Positions 17,304-25,206 of a stretch of 64,000 bases of DNA are shown in pieces (position 1 is the stretch's first letter; the number at the start of each line of letters is the position of its first letter). The translations under genes were made by a program, and so were the position numbers. A model generated the notes under the pieces. That model did no database searches and was not told the DNA's origin. It worked only from the letters and a program-made list of their open reading frames with translations. The DNA comes from Mesorhizobium sp. WSM3859 (GTDB lineage: Bacteria; Pseudomonadota; Alphaproteobacteria; Rhizobiales; Rhizobiaceae): positions 62,001-126,000 of the forward strand of contig NZ_NSGG01000014.1 in the NCBI RefSeq assembly GCF_002295065.1, in the 5' to 3' direction.

Positions 17304-17538
17304 GCTTTTTTGCCTCGTCGATAAATGCCACGAGTTTTCGAATATATACGGGCTTGATCGGGCGTTTGAAAGGCACCGTCAAAATGTCAGCCATTGCTGA
17401 GTGGTAGATTTTGTAATGCGATCCGCCCGATCTCGGTGGCACGCATTGAATGCCAGCCTCGTCACAGACTGCCTTAACATCTCGCATCGACCAGTCGCCG
17501 CGGGGATTGCGGCGCATTTGTTCGAGTTTCTTGCTCAC
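17287..17538 (-). CDS. hicA: HicA-family toxin (mRNA interferase)
   Basis: An 83-residue protein with the dsRBD-like HicA fold. SGGSHYKIYH carries the catalytic His, and the C-terminal RPIKPVYIRKLVAFI matches the family. HicA cleaves mRNA and tmRNA independently of the ribosome. The start is GTG at 17538. The N-terminal NPRGDWSMRDVKAVCDEAGI is slightly extended relative to minimal HicA (about 60 residues). Gene order toxin then antitoxin is usual for hicAB. Confidence 0.82.
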   Translation of the reverse strand: MSKKLEQMRRNPRGDWSMRDVKAVCDEAGIQCVPPRSGGSHYKIYHSAMADILTVPFKRPIKPVYIRKLVAFIDEAKKHDGQA

Positions 17539-17565
17539 GGAAGGCGCTCTGGAGCTGTTCGAGAC

Positions 17566-18570
17566 CTAACGCCGGTCCATGTCGCGCTTGAACTGGTCGA
17601 AGATCGTCTCCACGCCCTTCTGATATTCGTCGCGCTGCTGCGCGCCGGTCTCGAACATCTTGCCGAATATGTCGTCGAACGGGTTTCGCGGACGGCCGCT
17701 CGGGTTGGTTTGCGGCTGTTGCGGCGCGCTCTGCTGCGGTTGGCGCTGTTGCGGCTGCCCGCCGGGCACGCCGAAGCCACCGCCGCCCTGGCGCAGCATC
17801 TCCTCGAAGATCTTGCCGAGCGGATTGTCGCCATAGGGGCTTTGCGTCTGCTGGGGCTGGCTTTGCGGCTGCGCGCCGCCGCCGAACATGTCCTGCAGCA
17901 CCTTGCCAAGCGGGTTGTCGCCGTAGGGGCTGGGCGCCTGCTGTGTCTGGCTTTGCGGCTGCGCCGCGCCGCCGCCGAACATGTCCTGCAGCACCTTGCC
18001 GAGCGGATTCCCGCCATAAGGATTGGGCGCCGGCGCCTGCCGCGTTTGCGGCGTCGGCGCGAGGCCGCCCTGCCGCATCATCTGCTCGATGATCTCGCCC
18101 AGCGGATTGCCACTGCCGCCGAAGGCCTGCATCTGGCCACCGGTCAACTGGTTGTTGGTCTGCTTGAACAGCCCGCCCATCATCATCGAGGCCATGGCCG
18201 GCAGCATCTGCTGCAGCACCTGCTGGCTGAGCCCCGTCGCCTGCGCGGCCTGGTTCGCCACGGCGCGCGACAGGTCCTTCGAGCCGAACAGATGGCCGAG
18301 AATCCCGTTGCCCTCATCGATGCCCTGCGGCGAAAAGGCCCTCGTCGCGTCCTCGAAATATTTGGCATGCTGGCCACTCGCCATCGCCGTCATGAAGGCG
18401 CCCATCCCGTAGGGATCGGCGGTGTTGCGCTGGAGCCCCTGCGAGAAGGCGGGCAGCAGCGCCTGCACCGCGGCCTGCGTCTGCTGCATCGAAAGCCCGT
18501 ATTGCTGGGCCAGCGCCTGCATGCCGGCGCCATTCTGGGCCTGGGCAAAAATGTCGAACAGGGAAGGCAT
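17566..18570 (-). CDS. DUF937 protein with C-terminal Gln/Pro-linked helical repeats
   Basis: The 334-residue protein starts with a DUF937 domain (about 1-150; MPSLFDIFAQAQNGAGMQAL). The C-terminal half holds five copies of a short amphipathic unit of the form NPLGKVLQDMFGGG, beginning with GNPLGEIIEQM and ending with RNPFDDIFGKM, separated by linkers rich in Gln and Pro. There is no signal peptide. DUF937 proteins are of unknown function. The repeat units are close enough at DNA level (17820-18020) to suggest recent tandem duplication. GGAGA seven bases upstream supports the ATG at 18570. Confidence 0.82.
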   Translation of the reverse strand: MPSLFDIFAQAQNGAGMQALAQQYGLSMQQTQAAVQALLPAFSQGLQRNTADPYGMGAFMTAMASGQHAKYFEDATRAFSPQGIDEGNGILGHLFGSKDLSRAVANQAAQATGLSQQVLQQMLPAMASMMMGGLFKQTNNQLTGGQMQAFGGSGNPLGEIIEQMMRQGGLAPTPQTRQAPAPNPYGGNPLGKVLQDMFGGGAAQPQSQTQQAPSPYGDNPLGKVLQDMFGGGAQPQSQPQQTQSPYGDNPLGKIFEEMLRQGGGGFGVPGGQPQQRQPQQSAPQQPQTNPSGRPRNPFDDIFGKMFETGAQQRDEYQKGVETIFDQFKRDMDRR

Positions 18571-18672
18571 GAGGGTCTCCTCCGGCAGTGTCCTCGCCGG
18601 AAAAGACTAGTTCGTTTCGATCACTGATTGAAGCGGCTTTTGCCAACCAACCGCGTAGCGGGTACCGGACCG

Positions 18673-20046
18673 TTAATAGGCATATTCCATGAACACCGGC
18701 TCGATCGAGCCGCCCCAGCGCGTGTGGTAGGCCGACAGCATCTCCTCGGCGCTGGTCGTGCCACGCGCCACGACCTCGTCCAGCGTGTTGAGGAACGACG
18801 TCTCGTCGTAACCGTCACGGTTCTTCTTGCCGCGGTTCTTCAGGCCCGTGCGCGCAATCGCCAGCACGTCGCGGGCGACGTCGCGCAAGGTCGCGTTGCG
18901 GAACGGCGCGGCAATGCCCAGCTCCGGCACGGCATTGCGCATCGCCAGCGCTTCCTTGTAGGTCCAGCTCGAAGTCAGCGCCTCGGCCGCGTCCAACGCC
19001 TGCTCGTCGTAAAGCAGCCCGACCCAGAAGGCAGGCAGGGCGCAGATGCGTCGCCACGGCCCGCCATCGGCGCCGCGCATTTCCAGGAAGCGCTTCAGCC
19101 GCACGTCGGGGAACAGGGTCGAGAGGTGGTTTGCCCAGTCGCCCATGGTCGGCAGGCCATCGGGGATTTCATTGCGCGCCGCGCCCGCCATGAACTGGCG
19201 GAAGGTGTAGCGCGTCATGTCGTGATACTGACCGTCGCGGATGACGAAATACATCGGCACGTCGAGCGCCCATTCGACATAGTCGGCGAAGCCGAAATCG
19301 GGCGAGAAGCAGAATTCAAGCATGCCGGAGCGCTGGTTGTCGGTGTCGCGCCAGATGTCGCCGCGCCAGCTCTGCAGCCCGTTCGGCCGGCTCTCGGTGA
19401 AGGGCGAGTTGGCAAACAGCGCCGTCGAAAGCGGCTGCAGCTTCAGCGACACCTGCATCTTGCGGCGCATGTCGGTCTCGCTCTCGAAGTCGAGATTCAC
19501 CTGGATCGTACAGGTGCGGTACATCATGTCGAGGCCCTTGGTGCCGACCTTCGGCATGTAGCGCGTCATGATCTCATAGCGTGATTTCGGCATTTTCGGG
19601 GTGTCGGCCAGCGACCACTTCGGGCTGCCGCCAAGGCCAAGGAAGCGGATACCGAGCGGCTCGGCGATCTCACGCACCTGCGCCAGATGCGCGTTGCCCT
19701 CGCGGCAGGTCTGATGGATCGATTCCAGCGGCGCGCCGGAAAGCTCGAACTGGCCGCCGGGCTCCAGCGAGATCGCGCCCTGTCCGGTCGGCTCGACAAG
19801 GCCGATGATGCGGCCGGCGTCCATGATCGGATCCCAGCCGAGCTTCTCCTGCATGCCTTCGAGGATGGCGCGGATGCCGCGCTCGCCGCCATAGGGCACC
19901 GGCGCGTTGCCGTCGACATAGAACGGGAATTTCTCGTGCTCGGTGCCGATGCGCCATTTGTCGCGCGGCTTGTTGCCGGCGGCCAGGTAGCCGACCAGTT
20001 CGTCTACGCCTTCGATGGGCTGGGTATCGGTCGTGTCGCGCGCCAT
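18673..20046 (-). CDS. gshA: Glutamate-cysteine ligase
   Basis: The 457-residue protein is of the plant/alphaproteobacterial GCL type. Key segments are WRIGTEHEKFPF (31-42), GAISLEPGGQFELSGAP (metal and glutamate binding), MYRTCTIQVNLDFESE and DIWRDTDNQRSG. It catalyses ATP-dependent joining of L-Glu and L-Cys, the first step of glutathione synthesis, in the cytoplasm. GGAGGGG lies six bases before the ATG. It stands 205 bases downstream of rsmE on the same strand. Confidence 0.95.
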   Translation of the reverse strand: MARDTTDTQPIEGVDELVGYLAAGNKPRDKWRIGTEHEKFPFYVDGNAPVPYGGERGIRAILEGMQEKLGWDPIMDAGRIIGLVEPTGQGAISLEPGGQFELSGAPLESIHQTCREGNAHLAQVREIAEPLGIRFLGLGGSPKWSLADTPKMPKSRYEIMTRYMPKVGTKGLDMMYRTCTIQVNLDFESETDMRRKMQVSLKLQPLSTALFANSPFTESRPNGLQSWRGDIWRDTDNQRSGMLEFCFSPDFGFADYVEWALDVPMYFVIRDGQYHDMTRYTFRQFMAGAARNEIPDGLPTMGDWANHLSTLFPDVRLKRFLEMRGADGGPWRRICALPAFWVGLLYDEQALDAAEALTSSWTYKEALAMRNAVPELGIAAPFRNATLRDVARDVLAIARTGLKNRGKKNRDGYDETSFLNTLDEVVARGTTSAEEMLSAYHTRWGGSIEPVFMEYAY

Positions 20047-20120
20047 GAGGCCCCTCCGAGCGCTTCGCCCCGGAAATCGGCATCGACTTCCACCAAGCGT
20101 CCTGCACAGTTCCTAAGTGT

Positions 20121-20161
20121 TACAGCGCCCTTCGTGCGTCGAAAAGCATGTGCGGTGCTGC
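20121..20161. repeat. Imperfect intergenic hairpin
   Basis: CAGCGC near 20123 pairs with GTGCTG near 20156, and GTGCGT with the downstream GCATGTGC, around a GAAAA-containing loop. It lies between rsmE and gshA. It resembles the short palindromes common in rhizobial gaps; only one copy is in the window. Confidence 0.35.
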
Positions 20162-20251
20162 AGAGGCCGGACGGCCGCCGGCGCTAGATGGACGAAATGT
20201 CAGTAGCCGATCAAGCAAAAAATCCTGAGCCAGGCCTCAACAGGATTTGAT

Positions 20252-20986
20252 TCACCAGTCGCCGATAGTCGCCTGGATCGCGGCAAGTGCCGCCACCGCG
20301 GCCGTGTCGGCGCGCAGGATGCGCGGCCCGAGCGGGATTGCGGTGACGAAAGGCAAGGCCCTCAGCATCTTGCGCTCGTCCTCGGAAAATCCGCCTTCCG
20401 GACCGACCAGAAGCGCGAATTTCTTCTCACTTACCGCTTGCAGGGCCGGCAACGGATTGTTGGTCGAGGCGTCCTCGTCGCAGAAGATCAGCCGTCGCTC
20501 CCTGTCCCAATTGGCGAGCAACCGCTCCAGCTTCTCTGCTTCACGCACCTCCGGCACCGCCAGAATGCCGCATTGCTCGGCCGCTTCGACGACATTGGCG
20601 CGCACCCGCTCGATGCCGGGCTTCGCCACCTGCGTATGCTGGGTGATGACCGGCTGAAGGATGCCTGCGCCCATCTCGACGGCTTTCTGCACCAGATAGT
20701 CGAGCCGGCCCTGCTTCAGCGGCGCGAAGCAATAGACGAGATCGGGCAGTGGCGGCTGCGGCCGCTGCAGCTCCAGCACTTTCAGCCGGACCGCCTTCTT
20801 GGATCTGGCGGCGATCGCGGCCGACCATTCGCCGTCGCGGCCGTTGAACAAGAGAACCTCGGCGCCTTCGCCGAGCCGCAGCACATGGGCGAGATAATGG
20901 CTATGCTGCTGTCCGGCATCGAACTCGAGGCCAGGCCCGAGATCGTCCGGCACGAACAGCCGCTGCATTTTGTAGTTGGCGCGCAT
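20252..20986 (-). CDS. rsmE: 16S rRNA (uracil(1498)-N(3))-methyltransferase
   Basis: A 244-residue SPOUT-class methyltransferase. An N-terminal PUA-like domain (about 1-70; HYLAHVLRLGEGAEVLLFNG) is followed by the knotted domain with LVGPEGGFSEDE and IPLGPRILRADTAA, which bind S-adenosylmethionine. It methylates U1498 of 16S rRNA in the 30S subunit. The upstream Met is kept because rhizobial homologues commonly begin MRANYKMQRLF; a second Met is at codon 7. A REP-like hairpin (20994-21039) lies just upstream of the start. Confidence 0.94.
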   Translation of the reverse strand: MRANYKMQRLFVPDDLGPGLEFDAGQQHSHYLAHVLRLGEGAEVLLFNGRDGEWSAAIAARSKKAVRLKVLELQRPQPPLPDLVYCFAPLKQGRLDYLVQKAVEMGAGILQPVITQHTQVAKPGIERVRANVVEAAEQCGILAVPEVREAEKLERLLANWDRERRLIFCDEDASTNNPLPALQAVSEKKFALLVGPEGGFSEDERKMLRALPFVTAIPLGPRILRADTAAVAALAAIQATIGDW

Positions 20987-20993
20987 GGCCCAA

Positions 20994-21039
20994 GCAGGTT
21001 CCGCAAAAGTGTCCCCGCGGTTTTGCGATCAGAACCTGC
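20994..21039. repeat. REP-like element, AAAAGTG core family, variant arms
   Basis: GCAGGTTC (20994-21001) pairs with GAACCTGC (21032-21039). The interior AAAAGTGTCCCCGCGGTTTT is nearly that of the copy at 52623-52670, although the outer arms are different. It is therefore a relative of the GCAATTCC family with substituted ends. Confidence 0.6.
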
Positions 21040-21120
21040 GAAAAACAAGGGAATCTAGGCAGATATTTGCGGGCCATCCCGCGAATATCTGCCGAGCAAT
21101 GGGCGAGGCGATGGATATCG

Positions 21121-21783
21121 TCAAGTGTCGGCGGTCGGATGCCAGACCGGCACGAAGCCCTGCCGCAGCACAGCAATGGTGGTTGCCGGCGTCAGCAGGC
21201 GCAGCGACCGGCCGGTGAAGCGATCGAAACCGGTTGGACCGGCGTAGCCCGCGAAGGACCATTCAAGTGCCTTCCCGGAACGCAGTGCATAGGCGCTCTC
21301 GCCGTCCGCGATCATCGCCCCATCAGGCAAGCCGCCAAGCTCCGGCACGGTTACGAGAGGTGGCCGTCCGCCTGAAGCGAGCCGCTCCTTGTGCAGCCGT
21401 TTGTCGACCATCGGCGCCCGCGGTTCGGCAATTCCGAACGCCTCGCCGAAGCGGCCGACGAAATCGGTCGCCCGTTCGCGCCGGCAGAAGAAACAGGGCC
21501 GGTGGCCGGCGGCCAGTGCCGTCACCTCGTCGAGGAAGAACAGTTCGGTCCAGCCCGCCTTGCCGGCCATTTGATCAGCGCTTTGCCGGTTGCGGCCCAT
21601 TGGTTCGCGCCGGACATTGCGGAATTCGCACACGCAGATGATCCAGGCCGGCAAGGCCCAGCGCTTCTTCAACAGCGTTTTCGTCTCGGGGTCGTGGATG
21701 ATGCCGCGATTGCCCGTGAACAGGCCGCGCTCGGGCACGGCACGGATGGCGCCGAAGGGATCGACCCGGTTCTGCAGTGGCAT
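21121..21783 (-). CDS. Conserved hypothetical protein with CxxC motif
   Basis: A 220-residue soluble protein of unrecognised family. It contains CFFCRRERA (a CxxC, possibly metal-binding) near residue 90, an early ICVCEF, and RALP-type conserved blocks such as MPLQNRVDPFGAI and NRGIIHDPETK that look well preserved. The composition and codon use match neighbouring genes, so it is real coding DNA. The ATG at 21783 is chosen over one at 21828 because the protein is compact from there and GAGAG lies upstream. It is divergent from the amidotransferase gene. Confidence 0.72.
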   Translation of the reverse strand: MPLQNRVDPFGAIRAVPERGLFTGNRGIIHDPETKTLLKKRWALPAWIICVCEFRNVRREPMGRNRQSADQMAGKAGWTELFFLDEVTALAAGHRPCFFCRRERATDFVGRFGEAFGIAEPRAPMVDKRLHKERLASGGRPPLVTVPELGGLPDGAMIADGESAYALRSGKALEWSFAGYAGPTGFDRFTGRSLRLLTPATTIAVLRQGFVPVWHPTADT

Positions 21784-21870
21784 AGTTTTGTCTCTCGATC
21801 CGCATCTTGGCTGAAACACGGGCCACATGATATCGCTCGCCCCAGCATTTTCATGTCAGCAGGATTCTAG

Positions 21871-22569
21871 ATGCGCGTGCTGGTGGTCCAGAACTACGAC
21901 AATACCGGTCTCGGCCAGGTCGGTGCCGCTCTGGCCGAAGCGGGCGCCGATCTCGACCTGCGGCGCCCATACCAGGGCGATCCGTTGCCGCAGGATGCAG
22001 GCGAGCATGATGCGATGGTCGTGCTGGGCGGCGGGCAGAATGCGCTGGCGGACGAGGAATATCCCTATTTCCCGGCGCTGCTTGAGCTGACACGCGATTT
22101 CGCCGAGAAGGACCGCTCGGTGCTCGGCATATGCCTCGGCGGACAGCTCCTTGCCCGCGCGTTTGGTGGCGACAACCATATCGGCGGCGCCACCGAGTTC
22201 GGCTGGCACAAGGTCTCGCTGACGCCCGCCGCGAAGTTGGATCCGGTGCTGGCGGCGCTGCCCGAACAATTCCCGATCTTCGAATGGCACGACGACACCT
22301 TTGCGCTGCCTGAGAATGCCGTGCGGCTTGCTGGCAGCGCGGTCGCCGAAAACCAGGCCTTCCGCCTCGGCCGCGCCGTCTATGGCTTCCAGTTCCATTT
22401 CGAGGCGGACACGCCGATGGTGCGTGACTGGAGCACCTCGTTCGCGGCAACGATCGCCGAGCGCCATCCCGACTGGAACGACCGGCTCGACAATGAGCTG
22501 GCCGGCAATGGCCCCGAAGCCGATGCCGCCGGGCTGGCGATTGCCCGCGCCTGGGTGGCTACCATCTGA
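21871..22569 (+). CDS. Class I glutamine amidotransferase-domain protein
   Basis: A 232-residue stand-alone GATase1 domain. The nucleophile elbow GICLGGQLLA has Cys at about residue 90, and GFQFHFEAD carries the catalytic His-Glu pair. Such proteins are predicted to release ammonia from glutamine or hydrolyse gamma-glutamyl bonds; relatives include gamma-glutamyl-gamma-aminobutyrate hydrolase-like and GuaA-like orphans. No synthetase partner is adjacent, so the acceptor is unknown. Confidence 0.82.
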   Translation: MRVLVVQNYDNTGLGQVGAALAEAGADLDLRRPYQGDPLPQDAGEHDAMVVLGGGQNALADEEYPYFPALLELTRDFAEKDRSVLGICLGGQLLARAFGGDNHIGGATEFGWHKVSLTPAAKLDPVLAALPEQFPIFEWHDDTFALPENAVRLAGSAVAENQAFRLGRAVYGFQFHFEADTPMVRDWSTSFAATIAERHPDWNDRLDNELAGNGPEADAAGLAIARAWVATI

Positions 22570-22688
22570 GCATCCGATCCCTCATCGGCCGAAGCGTGGC
22601 ATAATTGGCACGCCTCAGCGCCTGCGCCTGGGGATAACGCTCTTCCTGCTTGGTTTGTGTCCGGCCGCTCCCCTAAGAGGGCGCGCTT

Positions 22689-22750
22689 TGTATCGCCGGT
22701 GCAACCGCCATGAACCTTTCGTGTGATCCAGCCGACACACCGGCGATACA
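22689..22750. repeat. Perfect 13-bp inverted repeat with 36-nt spacer
   Basis: TGTATCGCCGGTG (22689-22701) is exactly complementary to CACCGGCGATACA (22738-22750). It lies in the 285-bp gap between the amidotransferase gene and a small ORF. It could form a long-looped hairpin in RNA or mark a mobile remnant. Confidence 0.5.
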
Positions 22751-22854
22751 GAATCTGCTTAGAAGCGCGAAATCGTCGAAACATTGAGACGCATTTTATC
22801 GTTTCAACGCATTGGTAACCGCCTCGTGCCCAGATGCAGAAAGCTTAACCAGAG

Positions 22855-22995
22855 ATGACGTCCGTGAAAGCAGCTCTCCTGTCTTTTGTCATGCTGTCTG
22901 CCATTGTGCTCTGCGGCCTGGGCATTTATGCCGCCGACGCAGCGACCAACCACCGGGCCGTCGACGGCTACGGCGTCACCGCCTCGCTCGACTAA
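22855..22995 (+). CDS. Small membrane or secreted protein (46 residues)
   Basis: The frame reads MTSVKAALLSFVMLSAIVLCGLG and then a short polar tail ending TASLD. A Lys followed by a hydrophobic stretch of about 18 residues is either a signal peptide ending near YAADA or a single membrane anchor. No family is recognised. The ribosome site is weak. A possible stress promoter lies upstream (22778-22803). Coding character is moderate. Confidence 0.45.
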   Translation: MTSVKAALLSFVMLSAIVLCGLGIYAADAATNHRAVDGYGVTASLD

Positions 22996-23038
22996 GCTCA
23001 ATCAAGAATCGGAAGCACGCCCGCGCCGGGACTGCGCT

Positions 23039-23178
23039 TAAGGCGTGTTGAGATTCAGGTCAGGCCGAAATGGTGAGTTCCGAGAACCGGAGCGGAGCGT
23101 ACTAAAAGTACGTGAGCACCGGAAGCGCAGGAACTCGCCATTTGCAGGCCGGCCTCACCTGAATATCAGCACGCCTTA
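23039..23178. repeat. 140-nt long imperfect palindrome
   Basis: TAAGGCGTG (23039-23047) pairs with CACGCCTTA (23170-23178). Further in, ATTCAGGT pairs with ACCTGAAT, GGCC-rich blocks pair, ATGGTGAGTTCC pairs with GGAACTCGCCAT, and at the centre CGTACT pairs with AGTACG. The stop codon of the metallophosphatase gene (23176-23178) lies inside the right arm. It has the look of a miniature mobile or extragenic palindromic element, and could also act as a terminator. Confidence 0.7.
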
Positions 23179-23952
23179 GAGCGCTTTGCCTTGCACGTCG
23201 ATGATCTGCTTGTCGCCGCCGTTGACGGCGAGCGCGCTCAGCATCCCCGATTTCCAGGCGAGCGTGTCGACATTGACGCGGTTGGCCTTCACCTCGGCTT
23301 CCGGGACTGGCGTGTGCCCGTGCACGATCACCTTTGAAAAAAGCTCCTGGTGATCGTGGAAGGCATCGCGGATCCAGATCAGGTCCTGCTGGTTCTGATG
23401 GTCGAGCGACACGCCCGGCCTTATCCCGGCATGGCAGAAGAAGAAGTCGCCGAAACTGACCGAAAACGTCAGCGATTGCAGGAAATCGACATGGCTGCGC
23501 GGCACCGCTTTCACCAGCGCGGCGTGTCCTCTCGCGATGGCCTCCGCCTTGCCGAACCAATGCATGTCCCGCGTGAAATCCACGCCATAGGACTGCGCCG
23601 TCTGGATGCCGCCATAATTCATGAACAGGCCGTCCGGCTCGGCACTGGCGAGAAAATCGAGCATGCCGATATCGTGGTTGCCGGCGAGCATGATGTGGCG
23701 CGGATCGCGCTTTCGCGCCTCGATCAGGAAGTCGATGACGCTTTTCGAATCCGGCCCACGGTCCACATAGTCGCCGAGATGGATGATGCGCCAGTCGGAC
23801 GCGGGCGCATATTCCAGTTGGCTTGCGATACGCTGGTGCATGGCGACGAGAAGGTCGTGGCGTCCATGCACATCGCCAATGGCGTAGAGCCGCATGCCGT
23901 CAGGCCCGCGCGCGTCGAGATAGTGGATGCCGGTTTCGGTCAAGGTGGACAT
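23176..23952 (-). CDS. Calcineurin-like metallophosphoesterase (PPP family phosphatase)
   Basis: The 258-residue protein has the full metallophosphatase motif set: GDVHGR, GDYVDRG, GNHD, a late HAGI and HGHTP. These ligate two metal ions. The GDVHGR to HGHTP spacing fits bacterial serine/threonine phosphatases or diadenosine tetraphosphatase-like enzymes. The ATG at 23952 is preferred over an upstream TTG at 23976. Its 3' end runs into the 140-nt palindrome. Confidence 0.87.
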   Translation of the reverse strand: MSTLTETGIHYLDARGPDGMRLYAIGDVHGRHDLLVAMHQRIASQLEYAPASDWRIIHLGDYVDRGPDSKSVIDFLIEARKRDPRHIMLAGNHDIGMLDFLASAEPDGLFMNYGGIQTAQSYGVDFTRDMHWFGKAEAIARGHAALVKAVPRSHVDFLQSLTFSVSFGDFFFCHAGIRPGVSLDHQNQQDLIWIRDAFHDHQELFSKVIVHGHTPVPEAEVKANRVNVDTLAWKSGMLSALAVNGGDKQIIDVQGKAL

Positions 23953-24046
23953 GTTCCCAGGGGACAGTGGGGCCAAGCCTAGTGCCGATCGATGAACAAC
24001 GCCCTAGCGACGCAACCGATCTCTGCGACCTTGGCGCTGCTGCCTC

Positions 24047-25183
24047 CTAGCGCCGGAGCTGCTCCTTGCCCATGTCGGTGACGAGGCGCTTGCCGCACAG
24101 CGCCATGGTGACGTCAATTTCCTTGCGGATGATCTCGAGCGCCTTGGTGACGCCCTCCCTGCCCATCGCGCCGAGGCCGTAAAGGAACGGCCTGCCGATA
24201 TAGGTGCCCTTGGCGCCGAGGCAGAGCGCCTTGAGCACATCCTGGCCGGAGCGGATGCCGCCGTCCATATGCACTTCGATCCTGTCGCCGACCGCATCGG
24301 CGATTTCTTCCAGCACCGAGATCGAGGAGGGTGCGCCGTCGAGTTGGCGTCCGCCATGGTTGGAGACCACGATCGCGTCCGCCCCGGTCTCGGCCGCCAT
24401 CAGCGCGTCCTCCTTGTCGAGGACGCCCTTCAGGATCAGCTTGCCGCCCCAGCGTTCCTTGATCCAGGCGACGTCTTTCCAGGACAGCTGCGGATCGAAC
24501 TGCTCATTCGTCCAGGACGAGAGTGAGGAGACGTCGCCGACCCCCTTGGCGTGGCCGACAATGTTGCGGAAGGTTCGGCGCGGGGTGCCGGCGATGCCCA
24601 GGCACCAGCGCGGCTTCAGCGCCAGGTCGATGATGTTGGCAAGCGTCATTTTGGGCGGCGCCGAAAGCCCGTTGCGCACGTCCTTGTGGCGCTGTCCCAG
24701 GATCTGCAGATCGAGCGTCAGCACCAGCGCCGAGCATTTCGCCGCCTTGGCGCGATCGATGAGGTTGAGCACGAAGTCCTTGTCGCGCAGCACATAGAGC
24801 TGGAACCAGAACGGTTTTTTGGTAACCGAGGCGACATCCTCGATCGAACAGATGCTCATGGTGGACAGCGTGAACGGCACCCCGAACGCTTCCGCCGCCT
24901 GGGCCGCCAGCATCTCGCCGTCGGCATGCTGCATGCCGGTCAGCCCGGTTGGCGCGAGCGCCACCGGCATCGCCACTTTCTGGCCGATCATGGTCGATTC
25001 CAGCGAGCGATTGCTCATGTCGACCAGCACGCGCTGGCGGAATTTGATCTTGCCGAAGTCCTCTTCGTTGGCGCGGTAGGTGCTCTCCGTCCAGGCGCCG
25101 GAATCGGCATAGTCGAAGAACATCTTCGGCACCCTCCGGCGCGCCAGGTCCTTGAGGTCGGCGATGGTGAGGATTTCGCTCAT
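24047..25183 (-). CDS. lldD: FMN-dependent L-lactate dehydrogenase (alpha-hydroxy acid oxidase family)
   Basis: A 378-residue TIM-barrel flavoprotein. MFFDYADSGAWTESTYRAN begins the FMN domain, and VVSNHGGRQLDGAPSS carries the catalytic His and Arg. DGGIRSGQDVLKAL and GRPFLYGLGA bind the FMN phosphate. It oxidises L-lactate to pyruvate, passing electrons to the respiratory chain at the membrane. It lies just downstream of an LldR-like GntR regulator on the same strand and near the glycolate oxidase cluster. A longer open frame upstream belongs to the regulator region. The alternative is another 2-hydroxyacid oxidase. Confidence 0.88.
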   Translation of the reverse strand: MSEILTIADLKDLARRRVPKMFFDYADSGAWTESTYRANEEDFGKIKFRQRVLVDMSNRSLESTMIGQKVAMPVALAPTGLTGMQHADGEMLAAQAAEAFGVPFTLSTMSICSIEDVASVTKKPFWFQLYVLRDKDFVLNLIDRAKAAKCSALVLTLDLQILGQRHKDVRNGLSAPPKMTLANIIDLALKPRWCLGIAGTPRRTFRNIVGHAKGVGDVSSLSSWTNEQFDPQLSWKDVAWIKERWGGKLILKGVLDKEDALMAAETGADAIVVSNHGGRQLDGAPSSISVLEEIADAVGDRIEVHMDGGIRSGQDVLKALCLGAKGTYIGRPFLYGLGAMGREGVTKALEIIRKEIDVTMALCGKRLVTDMGKEQLRR

Positions 25184-25206
25184 GGTGGTCCCCGCTAAAT
25201 CTGTGC

